From assembly GCF_002216795.1 (NCBI RefSeq), contig NZ_CP022316.1, positions 1,364,001 to 1,428,000 on the forward strand: a stretch of DNA of 64,000 nucleotides, in the 5' to 3' direction. A program made the position numbers and the translations under genes. Of this stretch, positions 8,618 to 17,647 are shown piece after piece. This DNA is from Brachybacterium avium (lineage in GTDB: Bacteria; Actinomycetota; Actinomycetes; Actinomycetales; Dermabacteraceae). Under the pieces are notes generated by a model that was not told the origin of the DNA, made no database searches, and saw nothing but the letters and a program-made list of their open reading frames with translations. The first letter of the stretch is position 1, and every line of letters starts with the position of its first letter.

Positions 8618-11128
8618 TCAGCGGGTGCGGCGGATGAGGTCGATGAGCTGGTCCGCGTCCTGGCGGAGCGGGTGTGATGCCCGGGCGGCGCAATCTGGTG
8701 AAGGCTGGGACGGCCGCGACGGCTGGGGGCTCACCGCTGGCGAAGCGGCGCCCTCACCCGGCAGCGGCGCCGCGTAGCGGGCGGTGGTGAAGGCATCGGC
8801 GATGCGGGCCGCGGCGGCGTGGTGCTCGTCGGTGATCTCGAGGCCGGCGGCCTCGATGTGGGCGAGCAGATCCTCGAGGGCGCGGTGCGGCGCCAGTGCG
8901 GCGTCCAGCGCGAGGGGGGTGGGGTCGCTGCCCCAGGCCCCGGTGATCCGGAGCCAGCGGATCGCGAACGCGCGCACCGAGAGCTCGCGGGTGATCTCGG
9001 ACCAGGCGAGCTCTCCTGCCCCGCGATATCGCCGCTCCACGGCGAGTGCGGAGGCGAGCCCGCCATCACCGTCGCCGCTGTCCAGCAGGGCGGCCCAGCG
9101 TGCGTCGCGAGCGCGGAGACGGCGGCGGCGGATGCCGAGCACGGCCGCAGCGGCGACAGCGGCGAGCAGCCCGCCCAGCGCCATCGTGATCACCACCCCC
9201 CACTTCACGCGCTGCACGGTGGCGGCGGAGGGGCCGAGGTCACCGCCGTCGGAGTCCTGGGCGGTGGCGGGGTCCTCGGTGGTCTCCTCCTCGGAGGTGC
9301 CCTGCTCGTCGGGCGTCTCCTCGGCGGGCTCGTCCTGCGTAGTCGGGGTCTCCGGGGCGGGGGCCTGCTCCTGATCGGAGGGGTCGGTCCGTTCCGGCGG
9401 GCTCACCCCGTTGGCGGCCGCGGCCGGTGTCGGTTCGAAGCGCACCCAGCCGTACTCGGGACCGAACCACACCTCGGGCCAGGCGTGCGCATTCGTGGAG
9501 CTGACGGACCATTCGTCCCCGTCCTGCTCGCCGGGGGTGAAGCCGATGACCACCCGGGAGGGATACCCCTGCGAGGTCATCATCAGCGCGAACGAGGCGG
9601 CGAACTGCTCGCAGTAGCCCACGCGATCGTCCAGGAAGGACTCCAGCGGATCCTCGCCCGGTGGGGAGTTGACGGTGAGCGAGTAGGCGAAGGAGTTGCG
9701 GAAGTAGTCCTGGAAGGTGACGGCGGTGTCGTAGGCGTTGTCGGCGCCATCCCTCTCGACCAGCTGGTCGGCGAGCGCGGTCGCGGTCTCGGGCACGTCG
9801 TCCCGGGAGGTGTAGCCCGCGTCGAAGGGCTGCGCGAACACGGCCGGGTCCACTCCGCGCAGCTGCTCGGCGGTGGCGGTGGCCGGTTCGGATTGGACGC
9901 TGTACCGCTGCCCGAGCAGGCCGGAGCGCACGTAGGACAGCGCCACCTCGCCGTTGGAGGGCTGCAGCGTCATCGCCCGGTTCAGCACAGGGTCGGCCCC
10001 TCGGACGGAGCGCACGTTATCCGGCACGGGCAGGCGCTGGCCCGCGAGGTTGGTGATCTCGACGTCGGTCTCGATGAAGTCGTCGGCGCTGCCGTGCACG
10101 GCCACGCCGTCGTCGCGGGCATCGCTGAACGCGGCCACCCCCATCACCAGGGCGTCGCCTTCCGCGGTGCCGCGGAAGGTCTCGCCGTCGAAGGTGTTCA
10201 GAGTGCGCAGGCGCAGGTAGGAGGGGTCTTCCGCGGTGGTGGTGTAGCGCAGCACCTCGGTGTCCTCCCGCTGCAGCAGCGAGCGGCGCACGGAGACGTC
10301 GTCATCGATCATCACCGGTCCGAGCGCGGGGGCGTCGGGATCCTGCCAGCGCTCGAGCAGGTCGATGTTCAGGGCGAGCCGGGCCGGGGCCAGCTGCGGC
10401 AGAGCGGGGCCCAGCAGCGGGCTCAGCACCGCGACCAGCGCCACGCAGACTGTCACCGCGGCGAGGGTGCGGCCGCGATGCGCGGGAGGCCCCGCCTGCG
10501 GCCGACGGTCCCCGCGCAGGTAGCGGGGATCGGCGTGGACGGTGCGGGTCGCGAAGAGCGCCGCCCCGGCCAGCACCGGGGCAGCGACCTGCCACCACTG
10601 GCCGCCGGCCGGGTGCTGCAGCGCCGGGATCAGCACCGCGCTGCTCACCAGCAGAGCGGTGGGGGTGTGCCAGCCCAGGTCCAGGAACATCAGGTCCAGC
10701 AGCAGGGTCACCAGCCCGATCAGCGCCACCATGAGCACGGCGCCGGGCGCGCCGAGGGCCAGCGGGGGCACCCCCGAGGCCAGCTCGTTCACGCCGCGGG
10801 TGGCGATCTCCGCCTGGTCGCGGACCACGGCGAGCGGTCCGTCCTGCCAGGGGGCCAGGCCCAGCACCGTCTCGACCACCAGCACCAGCAGGATCAGCAG
10901 TCCAGCCTGGGCCAGCGGCACCAGCATCTGGCGTCGCACCACGGTGCGCAGCACCACCCCGCCGAGGATCACGGGCGCCGCGGCGACCAGGGTCAGCACC
11001 AACCAGGACGAGCCGGCCAGGAGCTGGGAGGCGGGGGCCGAGGCCAGCAGGATGGCGACCAGCAGCAGCAGTGCCCGGCCGGTGAGGTGGCTGCCCTCGA
11101 GCGCGGGCCGGCCCATCAGCGGGCTCAT
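8618..11128 (-). CDS. TgpA-like membrane transglutaminase-domain protein
   Basis: The product is 836 residues. The ATG at 11128 overlaps the upstream stop (ATGA), giving translational coupling. About six hydrophobic segments fill the first 210 residues. The periplasm-facing transglutaminase core has Cys506 in VGYCEQFAASFALM and His548 in NAHAWPEVWF. The third catalytic position is Glu in GWVRFEPTP, where many family members have Asp. An acidic Gln/Glu/Thr/Pro-rich stalk, one more membrane helix (WGVVITMALGGLL) and a DUF4129-like cytoplasmic tail with LAWSEITRELSVRAF follow. The gene is last in a MoxR/DUF58/transglutaminase operon, a common bacterial set thought to act in envelope protein processing or assembly. 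The substrate is unknown. Confidence 0.88.
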   Translation of the reverse strand: MSPLMGRPALEGSHLTGRALLLLVAILLASAPASQLLAGSSWLVLTLVAAAPVILGGVVLRTVVRRQMLVPLAQAGLLILLVLVVETVLGLAPWQDGPLAVVRDQAEIATRGVNELASGVPPLALGAPGAVLMVALIGLVTLLLDLMFLDLGWHTPTALLVSSAVLIPALQHPAGGQWWQVAAPVLAGAALFATRTVHADPRYLRGDRRPQAGPPAHRGRTLAAVTVCVALVAVLSPLLGPALPQLAPARLALNIDLLERWQDPDAPALGPVMIDDDVSVRRSLLQREDTEVLRYTTTAEDPSYLRLRTLNTFDGETFRGTAEGDALVMGVAAFSDARDDGVAVHGSADDFIETDVEITNLAGQRLPVPDNVRSVRGADPVLNRAMTLQPSNGEVALSYVRSGLLGQRYSVQSEPATATAEQLRGVDPAVFAQPFDAGYTSRDDVPETATALADQLVERDGADNAYDTAVTFQDYFRNSFAYSLTVNSPPGEDPLESFLDDRVGYCEQFAASFALMMTSQGYPSRVVIGFTPGEQDGDEWSVSSTNAHAWPEVWFGPEYGWVRFEPTPAAAANGVSPPERTDPSDQEQAPAPETPTTQDEPAEETPDEQGTSEEETTEDPATAQDSDGGDLGPSAATVQRVKWGVVITMALGGLLAAVAAAAVLGIRRRRLRARDARWAALLDSGDGDGGLASALAVERRYRGAGELAWSEITRELSVRAFAIRWLRITGAWGSDPTPLALDAALAPHRALEDLLAHIEAAGLEITDEHHAAAARIADAFTTARYAAPLPGEGAASPAVSPQPSRPSQPSPDCAARASHPLRQDADQLIDLIRRTR

Positions 11129-12486
11129 CGGCTCTGCTCCTCGTCGGCGGTGAGCAGGTCGGTGAGGGTGTCGGCGGCGGTGCCGCGCACCAGGGTCCAG
11201 CGGCCCAGCGGGGAGCGGGTGGGGGCGTGCCGCTCGCGGACCGCCGCCAGCTCCGCGGCGTGCTGCAGGTGGGCGTGACCGAAGTCGTCCCCGTCGGCCG
11301 GGCCGATCCGGCGGGCCCGGTGCGGGGGCTGCGCGGGATGGGCAGCATCCGGCTCCTCGAGGGCGGGGCCGAGCGCGATCGCGGTGCGGTGGGCGGCGCG
11401 GCCGGCGAAGCGGTCCAGCTGGAGTCCGGAGAAGGGGTCGCCGTCGTCGGGCCCCAGCGCGATCGCGAGGGCGGTGTGCCCGGCGGCGTGATCCCGGCCG
11501 ATGCCACCGGAGGCGTCGTCGTCGAAGTCGACGTCGGCGAGCGCGAGCAGGGAGGCGCGCTGGGCGACGGCGTCCGCCTCGCGGCCCAGCGGGGACGGGC
11601 CGGAGAGGCCGCGGCGGCGGCCGGTGCGGGTGATCTCGTCCCCGGAGGCGTCGACGATGCGCACCTCCCAGCCGCTGCGGCCCAGGGCGTCCAGCACGGT
11701 CGCGGCGTGCGAGACCAGGGCGTCCTCCACCTCGGCGGAGGGGTTCTCGCGCCGGGTGGTGTCGAGCACGATCACGGCGCTCTGCCCGGCGGCGGGCTCC
11801 TCCTCGCGGGTCATCAGCTGGCCGGTTCGGGCGCTGGCGCGCCAGTTGATGCGGCGGATGTCGTCCCCGCTGGCGTAGGGGCGGGCGATGGGGCCGATCT
11901 CGCCGATGCCCGGGGCGGGGGCGGCGCTGCGGGCCCCCTCGCGGCTGATGCCGGTGGCGCGCTCGGCGGCCGGCTCCATCACACCGACCACCGGCAGGCC
12001 GGTCAGGTGCAGGCCGTCCTCCACGGTGCGGCGCAGGTGGAACAGCCCCAGCAGGTCGCGGACGATCAGCGAGTAGGGGCCCAGCTCGTGCCCGCCTCGT
12101 CGGCCGACGTGCAGCACATGCGGCATCCGCGCAGCCAGTGGCAGGTCTCCTTGACCGCCGAGCGACTCCGGCAGGTGCTCGCGCACGATCCCGCGCCCCA
12201 GCGGCACCACGGTGATCCAGGCGGGGCCCTCCAGCTCGAGCATCACCCTCGCAGAGGCGCCGACGGGCACCGCGTCGTCGACCAGGTATCGCCGCGCGCG
12301 CAGCCCGACGCCGCTGACCGCGATCCCGACCGCCCCGACGACCAGCATGAGCAGCAGCGCGGCGGCCAGCTGCCGGGCGGGGGTGACCCGGGCCAGGTCC
12401 CCCAGCAGCCACAGGCCCAGGCACAGCCCGAGCACCGCGAGGCCCCGCCCGGTGGGGCGCAGGATCCTGCCCGGGCGCGGGGTCAT
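11125..12486 (-). CDS. DUF58 domain protein
   Basis: The product is 453 residues, starting at the ATG at 12486 that overlaps the moxR-like stop (ATGA). Two membrane segments lie near the N-terminus (LAVLGLCLGLWLLGDLA and AAALLLMLVVGAVGIAVSG). The DUF58 signature is present as PYASGDDIRRINWRASARTGQLMTREEE, followed by a von Willebrand A-like VIVLDTTRRENPS segment. DUF58 proteins are usually encoded with MoxR ATPases and are proposed to be metal-dependent partners in chaperone-like assembly. Here it is the middle gene of the operon, with 4-base overlaps on both sides, which suggests equimolar synthesis. Confidence 0.9.
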   Translation of the reverse strand: MTPRPGRILRPTGRGLAVLGLCLGLWLLGDLARVTPARQLAAALLLMLVVGAVGIAVSGVGLRARRYLVDDAVPVGASARVMLELEGPAWITVVPLGRGIVREHLPESLGGQGDLPLAARMPHVLHVGRRGGHELGPYSLIVRDLLGLFHLRRTVEDGLHLTGLPVVGVMEPAAERATGISREGARSAAPAPGIGEIGPIARPYASGDDIRRINWRASARTGQLMTREEEPAAGQSAVIVLDTTRRENPSAEVEDALVSHAATVLDALGRSGWEVRIVDASGDEITRTGRRRGLSGPSPLGREADAVAQRASLLALADVDFDDDASGGIGRDHAAGHTALAIALGPDDGDPFSGLQLDRFAGRAAHRTAIALGPALEEPDAAHPAQPPHRARRIGPADGDDFGHAHLQHAAELAAVRERHAPTRSPLGRWTLVRGTAADTLTDLLTADEEQSR

Positions 12487-13529
12487 TGCTGCGCGGTGCT
12501 GCGCAGCACCTGATCGACCAGCTCCTCCGCGCTCGCTCCGCGGGAGAGGGCCTGCGGGGTCAGGTGCATGCGGTGGCGCCATACCGGCATGATCACGTCG
12601 GAGATGTCCTGCGGGGTGACGAAGGTGCGCGCGGTGAGCGCGGCCTTCGCCTTCGCGGCACGCACCAGGTGCACGGCGGCGCGCGGGGAGGCGCCGAGGG
12701 TGACCTGGGGGTGGCTGCGGGTGGCCTGCGCCAGGCGCACCGCGTAGTCGAGGATCACCGGGGAGGCGTACACGCTGCGCACCAGGGAGATGTGGGCGGC
12801 GATGCGTTCGGGGCTGGTGCGGGTGATGACGGCATCGATCACGTCATGATCGCCCTCGGGGACGGGTCCGGTCTGGGTGGCGAGCATCCGCGCCTCAGCG
12901 CTGGGCACCGGATATCCCATCGTGGTCTGGGCCAGGAAGCGGTCGCGCTGGGCTTCGGGCAGGCGGTAGGTGCCCTCCATCTCGACCGGGTTGGCGGTGG
13001 CGACCACCATGAACGGCTCGGCGAGGGCGTAGGTGGTGCCGTCGACGGTGACCTGTCGCTCCTCCATCGCCTCCAGCAGGGCGGACTGGGTCTTCGGGGA
13101 GGCGCGGTTGATCTCGTCGGCCAGCAGGATCTGGGTGAACACCGCGCCGCGGCGGAACTCGAACTCGCTGGTGGCCTGGTTGAACACGCTCGCACCGGTG
13201 ACATCGCCCGGCAGCAGGTCGGGGGTGAACTGGATGCGGTGGCGCTCGGCCCCGAGCGAGGCGGCCAGGGACTTGGCGAGCATCGTCTTGCCCACCCCGG
13301 GAATGTCCTCGATGAGCAGGTGCCCTCCGGCCAGCAGCACCAGCACCGCGATGCGGGCCACCTCGTCCTTGCCCTCGACGACGGTCGCGATCTCCGCGAC
13401 CACGCTCTCGGCCTCGGCGGCGATCTCGCGGGCCTGCGCTTCGGAGAGGGGTCCCCCGGCCTCGCGGGAGTGGCTGCGGGAGTCTTGGGGGTCGCTGGGA
13501 GCCTGGACAGCGATGTCATCCTGAGTCAT
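12483..13529 (-). CDS. MoxR-family AAA+ ATPase
   Basis: The product is 348 residues from the ATG at 13529. That start has AAAGGAG 6 bases upstream, while the ATG 39 bases further upstream (13568) has no ribosome-binding site. Walker A is DIPGVGKTMLAKSLAASLG, Walker B is the QILLADEINRASPKTQSALLEAMEE segment, and the sensor 1 region is VVATANPVEMEGTYRLPEAQRDRF. The C-terminal lid with ASPRAAVHLVRAAKAKA is typical of MoxR. The ATPase likely remodels or matures envelope-associated proteins together with the DUF58 and transglutaminase partners. It is the first gene of the three-gene operon. Confidence 0.93.
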   Translation of the reverse strand: MTQDDIAVQAPSDPQDSRSHSREAGGPLSEAQAREIAAEAESVVAEIATVVEGKDEVARIAVLVLLAGGHLLIEDIPGVGKTMLAKSLAASLGAERHRIQFTPDLLPGDVTGASVFNQATSEFEFRRGAVFTQILLADEINRASPKTQSALLEAMEERQVTVDGTTYALAEPFMVVATANPVEMEGTYRLPEAQRDRFLAQTTMGYPVPSAEARMLATQTGPVPEGDHDVIDAVITRTSPERIAAHISLVRSVYASPVILDYAVRLAQATRSHPQVTLGASPRAAVHLVRAAKAKAALTARTFVTPQDISDVIMPVWRHRMHLTPQALSRGASAEELVDQVLRSTAQQ

Positions 13530-13664
13530 GTCGAACTCCTTTGAGTCATCGCTGGCACTGTTGTTCATGAAGAATTTGCCACCTGATGAACAGCCCAGGT
13601 GATTATTCGTGGCGATGCCTCATACAGTATGACTGGTCCAAACCGTCGTGCCCGAGGAGTTCCG

Positions 13665-14864
13665 ATGTTCGTCCCACGCGGCCGAGCCCTCGTGAGGCTC
13701 GGCGCCGGGCTCCTGCTCGCGATGGCATGCGCTGCGGCGCCCGCTCTCGCACTGGCCCCGCCGGTGGCGGGTGCGCCGACAGGGCACGGGGACTGCGTCG
13801 AGGCCGCACCGAGCGCGACGGCGACCTCGACACAGCTCGGCGGGCCCGTCGAGGTCTCCGGCGACTGCTTCCCGACGCGCTCGGAGGGCACGGTCGAGAT
13901 CTTCATCCAGGGCAACGGCGACTCGCAAGATTCGAAGACAGTGCGGACCGACGGCGGACAGTCTGTCTACGCCTCATTCACGCCGGGCGCAGTCGGCGAC
14001 TATCAAGCCGTCATCAAGGTCGGAAGCGCTACCGCGAGCACCACGTTCACCGTGGAGGACGCCGCGGAGCCGGAACCGACGGATCCACCCACGGAGGAAC
14101 CCACCGAGGAGCCCACCGAGGAGCCGACGGAGGAGCCCACAGATCCGCCGACGACCGCGGAGCCGACGGACCCGCCGACGTCGGAACAGCCGACCGAACC
14201 GGCTCCCACCGATCCCGAACCGACGGACGAGCCGAGCACCCCGGCCCCGACCGACGAGCCGTCGACCCCGGCGCCCACCGCACCGGCCTCCACGAACAAC
14301 CCATCGACCCCGGCACCGACCGGGGGCCCGACCAGCTCGGCGCCTGAGCCCGGTGGTCAGGACAGTGAGGACTCGCAGGGCACGCCCTCGACACCCGCGA
14401 GCCCCGCCCCGAGCACCTCGCAGGATGAGGAGCAGAATTCTGCGCCGCCATCGGCCGCCGACCGGCCGGGCGCCTCCTCGCCGTCCCCCGACTCTTCCAC
14501 CCCGACGGACCCCGGCTCGGCAACCGACGACGCCCCGCCCTCGACGCCCGAGTACAGCGCCGATCAGAAGCAGGCGGCCGCACTCGCAGTGCTGATGACC
14601 TCCCTGTTCGCGCATGGGGTCTCCGAGGGCGAGGTGGGTCTCTCCCCTGCCGAGGTCCAGGCGGAGGTCGAAGCCTCCGGGGCGGACGGGAACAGCGACG
14701 GGGCGGACGGGAACAGTTCCGGCGACAGCGACGAGGCCTCTGACAGCGGCGGTGAGGAGCTCGCCGAGACCGGGATGGAGGCCTCCACACCCGCGGCTCT
14801 CGCCGGGCTCGCGCTGCTCAGCGGTGCCGGTCTGCTCTGGCATCAGCGGCGTCGGCGGGACTGA
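13665..14864 (+). CDS. Secreted mucin-like LAETG wall-anchored protein
   Basis: The product is 399 residues. The ATG at 13665 follows AGGAG with a 5-base spacer. The signal peptide is MFVPRGRALVRLGAGLLLAM followed by ACAAAPALA. A small domain of about 90 residues with two Cys (GDCVEAAPS and VSGDCFPT) and a beta-sandwich-like pattern ends at TFTVED. Then comes a long Pro-Thr-Glu stalk with EEPT and PTDEPSTPAP repeats, and a Ser/Asp/Gly-rich stretch. LAETG at residues 366-370 (14760-14774), a hydrophobic segment and HQRRRRD form a class E sortase signal. The likely role is a surface stalk projecting a small N-terminal domain. The ligand is unknown. Confidence 0.85.
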   Translation: MFVPRGRALVRLGAGLLLAMACAAAPALALAPPVAGAPTGHGDCVEAAPSATATSTQLGGPVEVSGDCFPTRSEGTVEIFIQGNGDSQDSKTVRTDGGQSVYASFTPGAVGDYQAVIKVGSATASTTFTVEDAAEPEPTDPPTEEPTEEPTEEPTEEPTDPPTTAEPTDPPTSEQPTEPAPTDPEPTDEPSTPAPTDEPSTPAPTAPASTNNPSTPAPTGGPTSSAPEPGGQDSEDSQGTPSTPASPAPSTSQDEEQNSAPPSAADRPGASSPSPDSSTPTDPGSATDDAPPSTPEYSADQKQAAALAVLMTSLFAHGVSEGEVGLSPAEVQAEVEASGADGNSDGADGNSSGDSDEASDSGGEELAETGMEASTPAALAGLALLSGAGLLWHQRRRRD

Positions 14865-14885
14865 CCTCCGACGCGGCTCCCCAGC

Positions 14886-16052
14886 TCAGGCGCGGAGCTC
14901 CCGTCGGGCCTGCAGCGCGATCAGCGCCGCGATCAGCAGGGCCCCGACCACCAGTGCGGCCCCGCCCACGGCGACCGCGCCGCTGACGCCGAGCAGCGCA
15001 CCGAGCCAGCCGAGGGTGATCCCATTGCCGGTGCGCATGCCGCTGCCGATCATCGAGTAGACCCCCACCACGCGTCCGCGCTGGTGCTCCGGGGCGCGCA
15101 GCTGCACCAGCGCCTGACCGATCGCGGTCGCGGCGAGGTTCGCGATGCCACCGATCACCAGGGCGATCAGCGCCACCGCGTAGTGGCCGGTGGTGGCCAC
15201 GATCAGGGAGGTGAGCCCGAACATCACCGCGGCGATCACGGCGCCGCGCACGTCGACCTTGAGGATCCCGGTGGCCTCGAGCAGGATCCCGCCCACCACT
15301 CCCCCGATGCCGTTGGCGAACAGCAGCGCGCCGTACCCGATCCCGGCCTTGTCCCCGGCACCGAGATTCTGGGCGAAGTTCGGCATCGCCACCTGCAATG
15401 AGGCGCCCACGCACACCGCGATCAGGCCTGCCAGCGCGATCATCCCCACCAGCACCCGGTCATTGCTGACGGTGCGCAGCACCCGCGGGGTGTCCAGGAT
15501 CGAGATCCGCTCCCTGTGGACATGGCCGCTGCGCACGTGCCCGGTGAAGGGGGTGCGGATCATCAGCAAATTCATCGGCAGATAGAACAGGATGTTGACG
15601 AAGATGCCGTACGTCGGCCCGAGCGCCAGCAGCAGCGCCGAGCCGACCACCGGACCGGCCAGGACGCCGAGGCTCTTGAAGGTCGCGTTCAGCCGCACGG
15701 CGCTGGGCAGCTCAGGGGGCTCGGCGAAGTCGTGGAGCATCAGCTGCTCGGCCGGGCCCCACAGCGCGCCCGCCAGGCCGTGCAGCACCAGCAGCACGCA
15801 GGCGCTCCACATCTCCAGCGTCCCGGTGAGGAAAAGCAGACCCCAGCTGAGCGAGACGAGGGCGAACAGGATCTGGGCGGCCTGGATGATGCGCCGGCAG
15901 TCGTACTTCTCGGCCAGGCCCCCGAACAGCACGGAGAACAGCAGGAACGGCAGCCAGTGGCTGATCACCTGGAAGCCCACCAGCCAGGGCGAGGCGAACA
16001 CCTCCCACAGCGCCCAGTAGGTGATGACGTGCTCGATGTTGTCGGCCATCAT
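14886..16052 (-). CDS. MFS transporter
   Basis: From the ATG at 16052 the product is 388 residues with about ten to eleven hydrophobic segments and the MFS loop 2-3 motif GGLAEKYDCRRIIQ. The family matches the putative drug-efflux MFS group (ENTG/MFS_3-like: LHGLAGALWGPAEQLMLHD, LNATFKSLGVLAGPVVGSALL). Start choice is a problem. The ATG lies inside what should be the first membrane helix and has no Shine-Dalgarno sequence. The frame stays open upstream to a stop at about 16140, encoding NLPVTRRFGPLRDKHSRPYL, a plausible cytoplasmic lead, but only CTG codons could start it. The gene converges on the LAETG gene with a 21-base gap. Substrate unknown. Confidence 0.82.
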   Translation of the reverse strand: MMADNIEHVITYWALWEVFASPWLVGFQVISHWLPFLLFSVLFGGLAEKYDCRRIIQAAQILFALVSLSWGLLFLTGTLEMWSACVLLVLHGLAGALWGPAEQLMLHDFAEPPELPSAVRLNATFKSLGVLAGPVVGSALLLALGPTYGIFVNILFYLPMNLLMIRTPFTGHVRSGHVHRERISILDTPRVLRTVSNDRVLVGMIALAGLIAVCVGASLQVAMPNFAQNLGAGDKAGIGYGALLFANGIGGVVGGILLEATGILKVDVRGAVIAAVMFGLTSLIVATTGHYAVALIALVIGGIANLAATAIGQALVQLRAPEHQRGRVVGVYSMIGSGMRTGNGITLGWLGALLGVSGAVAVGGAALVVGALLIAALIALQARRELRA

Positions 16053-16225
16053 CGAGAGCCCGGCGGTGACCAGGTAGGGGCGGGAGTGCTTGTCGCGCAG
16101 AGGGCCGAAGCGGCGCGTGACGGGCAGGTTCAGCGGGGTTCAGCCTTTCTCGGGCGCAAGGGCGGGCGACGGAGGAATTCGACGTGCTGCTCCGCCGGGC
16201 GCCCGGCGGTGACGGCCGCGCCCCG

Positions 16226-16561
16226 TCAGAGGTCGAGCACGAAGCGCAGCGCCTGGTCGACCTCGCTCAGCTCCTCGGGGCCCACGTTGCCTCGGCGGGT
16301 CATGAGCCGTTCAGTGGAGACGGCCCGCAGCTGGTCGCACCGGGCATAGGAGACGTGTCCCAGGCCGCTGGTGCCCGGTTCCACCTCGACGTGACTGCGC
16401 AGACCGTAGGCGGCAGAGGCGACAGGTACGACCATGACCAGCCCGCCAGGTCCGTTGTTCAGGATGTCGACGGACACCACGACGGCCGGGCGCCGGAACG
16501 CCGGCTCATGACCGATCGGCTGACCGAGATCGACGTCGTAGACCTCTCCCCGCCAGATCAC
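16226..16561 (-). CDS. mazF: MazF/PemK-type endoribonuclease toxin
   Basis: The product is 111 residues from GTG at 16561. This start overlaps the antitoxin stop (GTGA), which decides it over the longer open frame. IWRGEVYDVDLGQPIGHEPAFRRPAVVVS is the classic MazF opening, with the conserved RRP segment. VMVVPVASAAYGLRSHVEV and LGHVSYARCDQLRAVSTERL follow in the positions of the conserved beta strands and the Thr/Ser-Arg region. MazF toxins cut single-stranded RNA at short sequence motifs. The toxin would be neutralised by the protein encoded just upstream. Confidence 0.9.
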   Translation of the reverse strand: MIWRGEVYDVDLGQPIGHEPAFRRPAVVVSVDILNNGPGGLVMVVPVASAAYGLRSHVEVEPGTSGLGHVSYARCDQLRAVSTERLMTRRGNVGPEELSEVDQALRFVLDL

Positions 16562-16794
16562 GAGAGCGTGTCCCACTCCTGTCGCTCGGCCACATACTGC
16601 TCCCAGCGCTCGGGGTCGTCGCGGAGCCGCTCGTAATCCGCAGCGAGCCCCTCGAGGAACTCCTTCCGCTCGAGCGCGTCGATCGCCACATGCACAACAT
16701 CGATGACCGAAGTCCCACGGGACTTGGCGAGCACTTGAAGACGCTCTGAATCGGGTCGTCGAACTCGAACGGTCGTGGTCTCCGTAGCAGCCAT
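16558..16794 (-). CDS. Ribbon-helix-helix-type antitoxin of the MazF partner
   Basis: The product is 78 residues. The N-terminus ETTTVRVRRPDSERLQVLAKSRGTSVIDVVHVAIDAL is a ribbon-helix-helix DNA-binding fold. The C-terminus (FLEGLAADYERLRDDPERWEQYVAERQEWDTL) is an acidic, Trp-containing toxin-binding tail. It is the first gene of a two-gene module, and its stop overlaps the toxin GTG. A 13-bp inverted repeat begins 4 bases upstream of the start, as expected for autoregulation by the antitoxin or the complex. Confidence 0.85.
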   Translation of the reverse strand: MAATETTTVRVRRPDSERLQVLAKSRGTSVIDVVHVAIDALERKEFLEGLAADYERLRDDPERWEQYVAERQEWDTLS

Positions 16795-16797
16795 GCC

Positions 16798-16826
16798 CCA
16801 ATTGTAGACGAAACGTCTACATTTGG
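16798..16826. promoter_or_regulatory. Operator of the MazEF-type module
   Basis: The core TGTAGACG-AAA-CGTCTACA (16803-16821) is a perfect 8-bp inverted repeat. It extends to 13-bp arms with one mismatch (16798-16810, 16814-16826). It directly abuts the antitoxin start, so a bound dimer would block transcription or leader translation. Confidence 0.65.
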
Positions 16827-16845
16827 GAAGGGCGTGGCGGTCGCC

Positions 16846-17510
16846 TCACGGCGCGAGCAGCACAGCGAAGGTCTCCAGCGTCTCCTGCAGCGCGATCGAG
16901 GGCTCCAGCAGCCACTGGATCTGCAGGCCGTCGCTCGCGGCGATGACGAGGGCGGCGGTGCGGGCGGGGTCGATATCGGACCGGACCAGCCCGGTCTCCT
17001 GGTCCTCGCGCAGCTTGCGCTCGAGGTTGTCGCGCACTCGCTCGAAGCGGGCGGTGAAATACTCCTTGGCGGGCCCGGAGTCGACCTCGAGCGCGGTCGC
17101 GACCAGAGTGGAGTAGAGCTGGACCAGGCCCGGGACCTTCAGGTTCGACAGCGCCGCATTGGCCATCACCTCCACCGAGCGCTCCTGGCTGGGGTCCCCC
17201 GCTCCGGATCGGGGCGGTTCTCGGCATGCTCGTAGACGGCGACCAGCAGCTCCTCGCGGGAGGAGAAGTAGTGCAGCAGCGCGCCGTGCGAGATGCCGAT
17301 GGATTCAGCGATGCGGCGCAGGGAGGTGCCGTCGGCCCCGCGCTCGCGGAACACCTCGATGGCGCGGTCGAGGATCTCCTGCCTCCGGGCGATCCCCTTG
17401 GAGTAGGAGCCCGCCCGGCCGATGCGGCGCGCGGCGCCGGAGGGCGCGGGATCGGGCGCGGCCGACGGGGTCTCCTCAGTGGTGCCGCTGGCGGGATCCT
17501 CGGTGCTCAT
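16846..17510 (-). CDS. TetR-family transcriptional regulator, frameshifted
   Basis: The ATG at 17510 begins an acidic lead, then a TetR helix-turn-helix: RRQEILDRAIEVFRERGADGTSLRRIAESIGISHGALLHYFSSREELL. The frame breaks at the CCCCC run 17196-17200. One added base restores ENRPDPERGDPSQERSVEVMANAALSNL and joins the ligand-binding domain (VPGLVQLYSTLVATALEV ... LVIAASDGLQIQWLL). The repaired length is 221 residues, normal for the family. It is divergent from the sugar isomerase/dehydrogenase genes and probably represses them. The ligand may be a sugar or inositol derivative, by context only. The break could be a sequencing error. Confidence 0.85.
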
Positions 17511-17555
17511 GACGCCAATGTACCCACCCTGGGGAGCGCTCGCCAGCAAAAACCT

Positions 17556-17566
17556 CCACCTGGTGG
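17556..17566. promoter_or_regulatory. Candidate TetR operator CCACCTGGTGG
   Basis: This short perfect inverted repeat lies within AAACCTCCACCTGGTGGTTT in the 137-base gap between the divergent TetR and isomerase genes. Position and symmetry suit the regulator, but the half-site is short. Confidence 0.35.
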
Positions 17567-17647
17567 TTTGATGGTAGGGTGACCCTCGCGCGTCCTTCGA
17601 CGGCGCCGCCCCGCCCTCTGACAACGACGCATGAAAGCAGGTTCGAC

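Noticed and set aside
11129..12424. Upstream extension of the transglutaminase frame (about 430 codons)
   Set aside because: It is an Arg/Pro/Ala-rich shadow of the DUF58 gene on the same strand. The ATGA overlap start at 11128 fits the membrane protein.
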